From Rhodococcus sp. IITR03 (lineage in GTDB: Bacteria; Actinomycetota; Actinomycetes; Mycobacteriales; Mycobacteriaceae), in the NCBI GenBank assembly GCA_001017865.1, contig LATQ01000366.1, positions 1 through 10,210 of the forward strand: a stretch of DNA of 10,210 bases, in the 5' to 3' direction. This document shows positions 7,078-10,210 of the stretch, piece by piece; position 1 is the stretch's first letter, and each line of letters begins with the position of its first letter. A program made the position numbers and the translations under genes. A model generated the notes under the pieces. That model saw only the letters and a list, made by a program, of their open reading frames with translations, was not told where the DNA came from and did no database searches.

Positions 7078-7809
7078 TGTGACCGAACGCACCGCGCTCG
7101 ATTCCGTCGTCGTCGCCCGCGGTGTGCGGCGCGTGTTCGGCGAGCAGGTAGTGCTCGACGGCCTCGACCTCGACATCGCCCCCGGAGAATTCGTCGCGCT
7201 GCTCGGTCGGAGCGGCTCCGGGAAGTCCACCTTCCTGCGGGCGCTGGGAGCCCTGGACCCCGACGTCGAAGGGCATCTCCGGGTGCCGGCGAAACAGGCC
7301 ATCGTCTTCCAGGACCCCCGGCTGCTGCCGTGGCAGAAGGTGCTGACGAACGTCAACATCGGACGACCGGATAACGCGCGGACCGTGCCGAGGCGCTCGA
7401 TGCGCTCGCAGAGGTCGAGCTCGAGAACAAGGCGACGGCGTGGCCGCGGACGCTGTCCGGGGGAGAGGCACAGCGGGTCGCGCTCGCCCGGGCACTCGTC
7501 CGCGAACCCGAACTGTTGCTGCTCGACGAACCCTTCGGAGCTCTCGACGCACTCACCCGGATCCGCATGCACGGCCTGCTCGAGAAGTTGGTGGCCAAGC
7601 ACCGGCCGGCCGTGCTCCTCGTGACCCACGACGTCGACGAGGCGATCCTGCTCGCGGATCGCGTCATCGTCCTCACCGACGGGGTGATCTCCCTGTCGTC
7701 ACAGGTCGAGGTGCCGCGTCCGAGAGGTCGCGACTCCAGCGAGTTCGTCGCTCTGCGGCGCCGCCTGCTCACCGAACTCGGTGTCGGCGACCAGCCCGAC
7801 TCGCGTTGA
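7067..7809 (+). CDS. ssuB: ABC transporter ATP-binding protein, SsuB/TauB type (frameshifted)
   Basis: Cytoplasmic ATPase powering the importer. The domain reads Walker A GRSGSGKST (7205-7231), Q-loop VFQDPRLLPWQKVL, signature LSGGE (7453-7467), Walker B ELLLLDEPFGALDAL and switch LVTHDVDEA. The QDPRLLPW and DEPFGALDA versions are typical of the nitrate/sulfonate/taurine ATPase subfamily. The frame changes at the GG of 7380-7381; one added G gives PDNARDRAEALDALAEVELE and a continuous protein of about 247 residues ending at TGA 7807-7809. As printed, translation from ATG 7067 would lose the signature and Walker B and be inactive. Gene order permease-ATPase-binding protein, with tight overlap, indicates one operon. 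Confidence 0.9.
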
Positions 7810-7874
7810 GTGCGGCCGGTATTCCCACTTGTGTCCGGACAGCAGGTCAGGACGCCTCCCGAGAAGGATCGACT

Positions 7875-8944
7875 GTGTTTCGTAGTGTTCGCTCGCGATG
7901 GCTTGTGGTGCCGTCGCTCGCAGTGTTGTTCGCGGCATCCGCGTGCGGCCTGGGTGGTGGTGATGGGCAGGAGGCCCTCGCCGAGGCCACGATCGCCCAC
8001 ACCGGCGAGGGCATCCCCGAGGGGGTGAAACTCGTCGTCGCCGAGCAGAACGCGTCCCGCTCCCAGCCCCTCTACCTCTCGGGGGCAGGGGAAGATCTCC
8101 CGTACGACCTCGAATTCGCCGACTTCAGTGGTGGACCGGCCGTCATCGAGCGTTGCGCTCCGGTGCTGCCGACATCGGGTCACTGGGAGAGGCGCCCATT
8201 CCGATCGCGGTGTCCAACGGGATCACCGACATCGTGGCGATCGCGCTGGAAGCGAACCCCGGCAGCAGCGGTGGTTACTTCCTGGTGGCGCAGCCGGGCA
8301 GTGGCATCGAGACGGTCGCCGACCTGAAAGGCAAGAAAGTCGCCTATCCACCCGGAACGGGACGTCACATGATCGTCGCGGGCCTGCTGGCGAAGGCCGG
8401 ACTCGACCCGAAGACCGACATCGACGCGGTCGAACTGGCGGGCGCGGAGGTCGCGCCGACCTTCTCCTCAGGAGCCGTGGACGCCGCGATCCTCACGGGC
8501 GTGCAGTACTACAAGGTGGGTTCGCCACCCATCCTCGGCGACGGCACCGGGATCAACACCGGGATCAACACCCTGATCGTGCGGAAGCAGATCCTGGAGG
8601 ATCCCGCGAAGGCCGCAGCGATCGGCGACTACGTCGGACGCTCGGCCGCAGCGAACAACTGGATCGGCCGGCATCCCGACGAGTGGGTGGCGGCCTATCA
8701 CGTGGGTACCCAGGGGATGACGCCCGAGGAGGGCCGTGAACTGCTCGACCACACAGGCACCGGACGGTTCTATCCGATCGACGAGAAGTCGATCGCCCTG
8801 TTCCAAAGCGTCTCGGACGGGCTCTACGAGACGGGCACCATGTCCGTTCCCGTCGATATCTCGCCGTACGTGGACGGCCGCTACAACGACATCGTCGTCG
8901 CGCAGAACGAGGCGGACGACAGCGTTCCGGATCCGCTCCCCTGA
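7875..8944 (+). CDS. ssuA: Sulfonate/nitrate/taurine-type substrate-binding lipoprotein, SsuA/TauA family (frameshifted)
   Basis: Extracytoplasmic binding protein that delivers substrate to SsuBC, probably membrane-anchored by lipid. GTG 7875 is preceded by AGAAGGA (7862-7868). The signal peptide has a basic start (FRSVRSR), a hydrophobic core (WLVVPSLAVLFAA) and lipobox ASAC with Cys24 (7944-7946), followed by a GLGGGDG linker. The NMT1/SsuA fold shows in VKLVVAEQN, LRSGAADIGSLGEAPIPIAV, VADLKGKKVAYPPGTGRHMI and PTFSSGAVDAAILTG. The frame breaks after 8150; one added G gives AVIEALRSGAADIGSLGE. Repaired it has about 356 residues and ends at TGA 8942-8944. It follows ssuB by 65 nt with no terminator. 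That gap contains the palindrome TGTCCGGACA (7832-7841), of unknown meaning. A short duplication lies at 8546-8572. Confidence 0.88.
8546..8572 (+). repeat. Tandem 12-bp in-frame duplication inside ssuA
   Basis: ACCGGGATCAAC occurs twice back to back (8546-8557 and 8558-8569), followed by a further ACC. It encodes TGIN-TGIN-T. Being a multiple of three it keeps the frame and adds four residues in a loop before the LIVRKQILED helix. It may be a slippage duplication or natural family variation. Confidence 0.7.
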
Positions 8945-8988
8945 TCCGATCCATCACTGCAATTCCACCGATCGAAGGAGTAGCCGAC

Positions 8989-9906
8989 ATGACCCAGGCC
9001 GCAACCCGACTCGACGTCATCCCTCAGTCCGGCCATGCCGGAGCCGAGATCCGTGGCGTCGACCTGACCCGCGAACTCGCCGAAGACGAGATCGGCACCA
9101 TCCGCGACGCACTGCTGAAGTGGAAGGTCGTGTTCTTCCGCGACCAGTTCCTCGACCACGACCAGCATCTGCGGTTCTCGTCGTACTTCGGTAAGCCGAC
9201 GTCCGCGCACCCGCTGTTCGACTCGATCCCGGACCCGGACTACCCGACGATCTACCCGATCTTCCGCGACCGGTTCAAGGCGCGCATCGCGAACAGCAGC
9301 GGTTACGACAAAGTACGCTGGCACGCCGATGTCACTGCGGCGGTCAACCCGCCGTTCGCGTCGATCCTGCGTGCCGAGACCCTCCCGCCCTACGGCGGCG
9401 ACACCCAGTGGTCGAACGCGGTGGCGGCGTACAACGGTCTGTCGGCGCCCGTCCAGCGACTCGCCGACGAGCTGCGCGCGGTGCACCGCTTCACCCCGGG
9501 TGACGGTGCGAAGCCGACCGAGGACTACCTGCGCCGCGTCGAACGTCGCCCCCTGGTGAGCGAACATCCGGTAGTGCGGGTGCACCCGGAGACGGGGGAG
9601 AAGGCACTGTACGTCAATCCTGGCTTCACGCAGTACATCTCGGAGGTCTCGCCGCACGAGAGCCGGCGTCTGCTCGGGTTGTTCTTCGAGGAACTCGGCC
9701 GTCCCGAGTACACGGTCCGCTTCAAGTGGGAGCCGGGATCGATCGCATTCTGGGACAACCGATCCGCCGTGCATCTCGCGCCGAGCGATCTCGTCACCGA
9801 ACACGACCGGCGCCTGTACCGCATCACCCTCGAAGGTGACGTGCCGGTCGGACCGGACGGCCGCGAATCCGTCGCGCTCGAGGGCGAACCGTTCGAGGCA
9901 GTCTGA
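8989..9906 (+). CDS. TauD/TfdA family Fe(II)/2-oxoglutarate-dependent dioxygenase
   Basis: Hydroxylates its substrate next to sulfur, using O2 and 2-oxoglutarate, so that sulfite (from taurine or alkanesulfonates) or sulfate (from alkyl sulfates) is released; cytoplasmic. The 305-residue protein is intact. The iron-binding facial triad is visible as HAD (His112, Asp114 in RWHADVT) and distal His262 in DNRSAVHLAP. Arg274/Arg278 in DRRLYRITLEG fit the 2-oxoglutarate and active-site arginines. The segments SILRAETLPPYGGDTQWSNA and HPVVRVHPETGEKALYVNPG are typical of the taurine dioxygenase/alkylsulfatase (AtsK, mycobacterial Rv3406) branch. ATG 8989 has AAGGAG 8 nt upstream. It follows ssuA by 44 nt without a terminator, so it is probably in the same operon and acts on the imported compound. 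Taurine, alkanesulfonate and alkyl sulfate cannot be distinguished from sequence alone. Confidence 0.93.
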   Translation: MTQAATRLDVIPQSGHAGAEIRGVDLTRELAEDEIGTIRDALLKWKVVFFRDQFLDHDQHLRFSSYFGKPTSAHPLFDSIPDPDYPTIYPIFRDRFKARIANSSGYDKVRWHADVTAAVNPPFASILRAETLPPYGGDTQWSNAVAAYNGLSAPVQRLADELRAVHRFTPGDGAKPTEDYLRRVERRPLVSEHPVVRVHPETGEKALYVNPGFTQYISEVSPHESRRLLGLFFEELGRPEYTVRFKWEPGSIAFWDNRSAVHLAPSDLVTEHDRRLYRITLEGDVPVGPDGRESVALEGEPFEAV

Positions 9907-9911
9907 ACCGC

Positions 9912-10210
9912 GTGACCGCACGGACGGAGCCCGGACCCGGGCTCCGTCCGTTCTTCCTGTCGCTGTTCGTCCCGTCGGCGATCTTCGGTCTGGGCACCGG
10001 TGCCGGTGCTCCGATGATGGCGCTGCTCGCCCGCGAACTCGGTGCGTCCGTGCCGGTCGCGGGACTGATCGTCGCGCTGGTCGCGTTCGGGGCGGTCCTC
10101 GGCGACCTGCCGTCGGGCACGGTGGTCGCGCGCTTCGGGGAACGTCGCGCGATCGTCCTCGGATCGGCGCTCGGTGCGACCGGCGTTCGCGTCTCTTGTC
10201 GCACCTGATC
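9912..10210 (+). CDS. MFS transporter, N-terminal part (runs off the window)
   Basis: GTG 9912 lies 5 nt after the dioxygenase stop, which suggests operon membership. The visible part holds a first helix, FFLSLFVPSAIFGLGTGAGA, and a second, VAGLIVALVAFGAVLGDLPS. They are followed by the MFS motif A loop GDLPSGTVVARFGERRAI between helices 2 and 3. The printed frame ends at TGA 10206-10208. From 10183 another frame reads AFASLVAPD, the expected continuation of helix 3, so a frame error near 10181-10186 is likely (two bases missing or one extra) and the gene continues beyond the window. It could export a product or take up a related substrate; specificity is not evident. Confidence 0.8.

Noticed and set aside
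6100..7629. Long minus-strand open frame of 509 codons opposite ssuC and ssuB
   Set aside because: High-G+C genes commonly leave long open antisense frames. Its sequence is charged and low in recognisable motifs, and the plus strand carries clear ABC transporter motifs.

Overview
The window is high-G+C DNA with strong G/C preference at third codon positions and frequent GTG starts. Its gene families (a fused ECF transporter protein of mycobacterial type, a DedA protein, SsuABC/TauD sulfur genes and several leaderless-looking starts) point to an actinobacterium of the Mycobacteriales, for example a Rhodococcus or Gordonia relative. Genus is inference from style only.

Layout. Bases 1-2555 (+) hold an energy-coupling-factor (ECF) transporter: a polypeptide combining a membrane part with two ABC ATPase domains (5' end outside the window), overlapped by the transmembrane coupling subunit EcfT. 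A DedA-family membrane protein (2560-3219, -) converges on it. From 3355 begins a sulfur-scavenging region. An NAD(P)H:FMN reductase and a flavin reductase-like protein are translationally coupled on +, and a strong nested hairpin at 4347-4396 ends that unit. On the minus strand lie a small DUF4177 protein and a flavin-dependent monooxygenase of the NtaA/SnaA/DszA/DmoA class. A divergent control region (about 5972-6193) carries two facing copies of a 16-bp element. Rightward from it come an SsuC-type permease, an SsuB-type ATPase, an SsuA-type lipoprotein, a TauD/TfdA 2-oxoglutarate dioxygenase and the start of an MFS transporter.

How it fits together (inference). The ABC importer would take up an organosulfur compound. 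The flavin monooxygenase, fed FMNH2 by one or both reductases, and the iron/2-oxoglutarate dioxygenase would each cleave C-S or S-O bonds to release sulfite or sulfate.

Quality warning. Nearly every long gene changes reading frame at one or more points. Most breaks lie in or beside short G or C runs and most are repaired by adding one base, while the coding sequence on both sides reads like an intact family member. The pattern looks like indel errors in the sequence, not gene decay. Only the DedA, FMN reductase, DUF4177 and TauD genes read cleanly throughout. I saw no tRNA, rRNA, CRISPR array, insertion sequence or convincing novel system. The most interesting non-coding signal is the paired element in the divergent promoter region.
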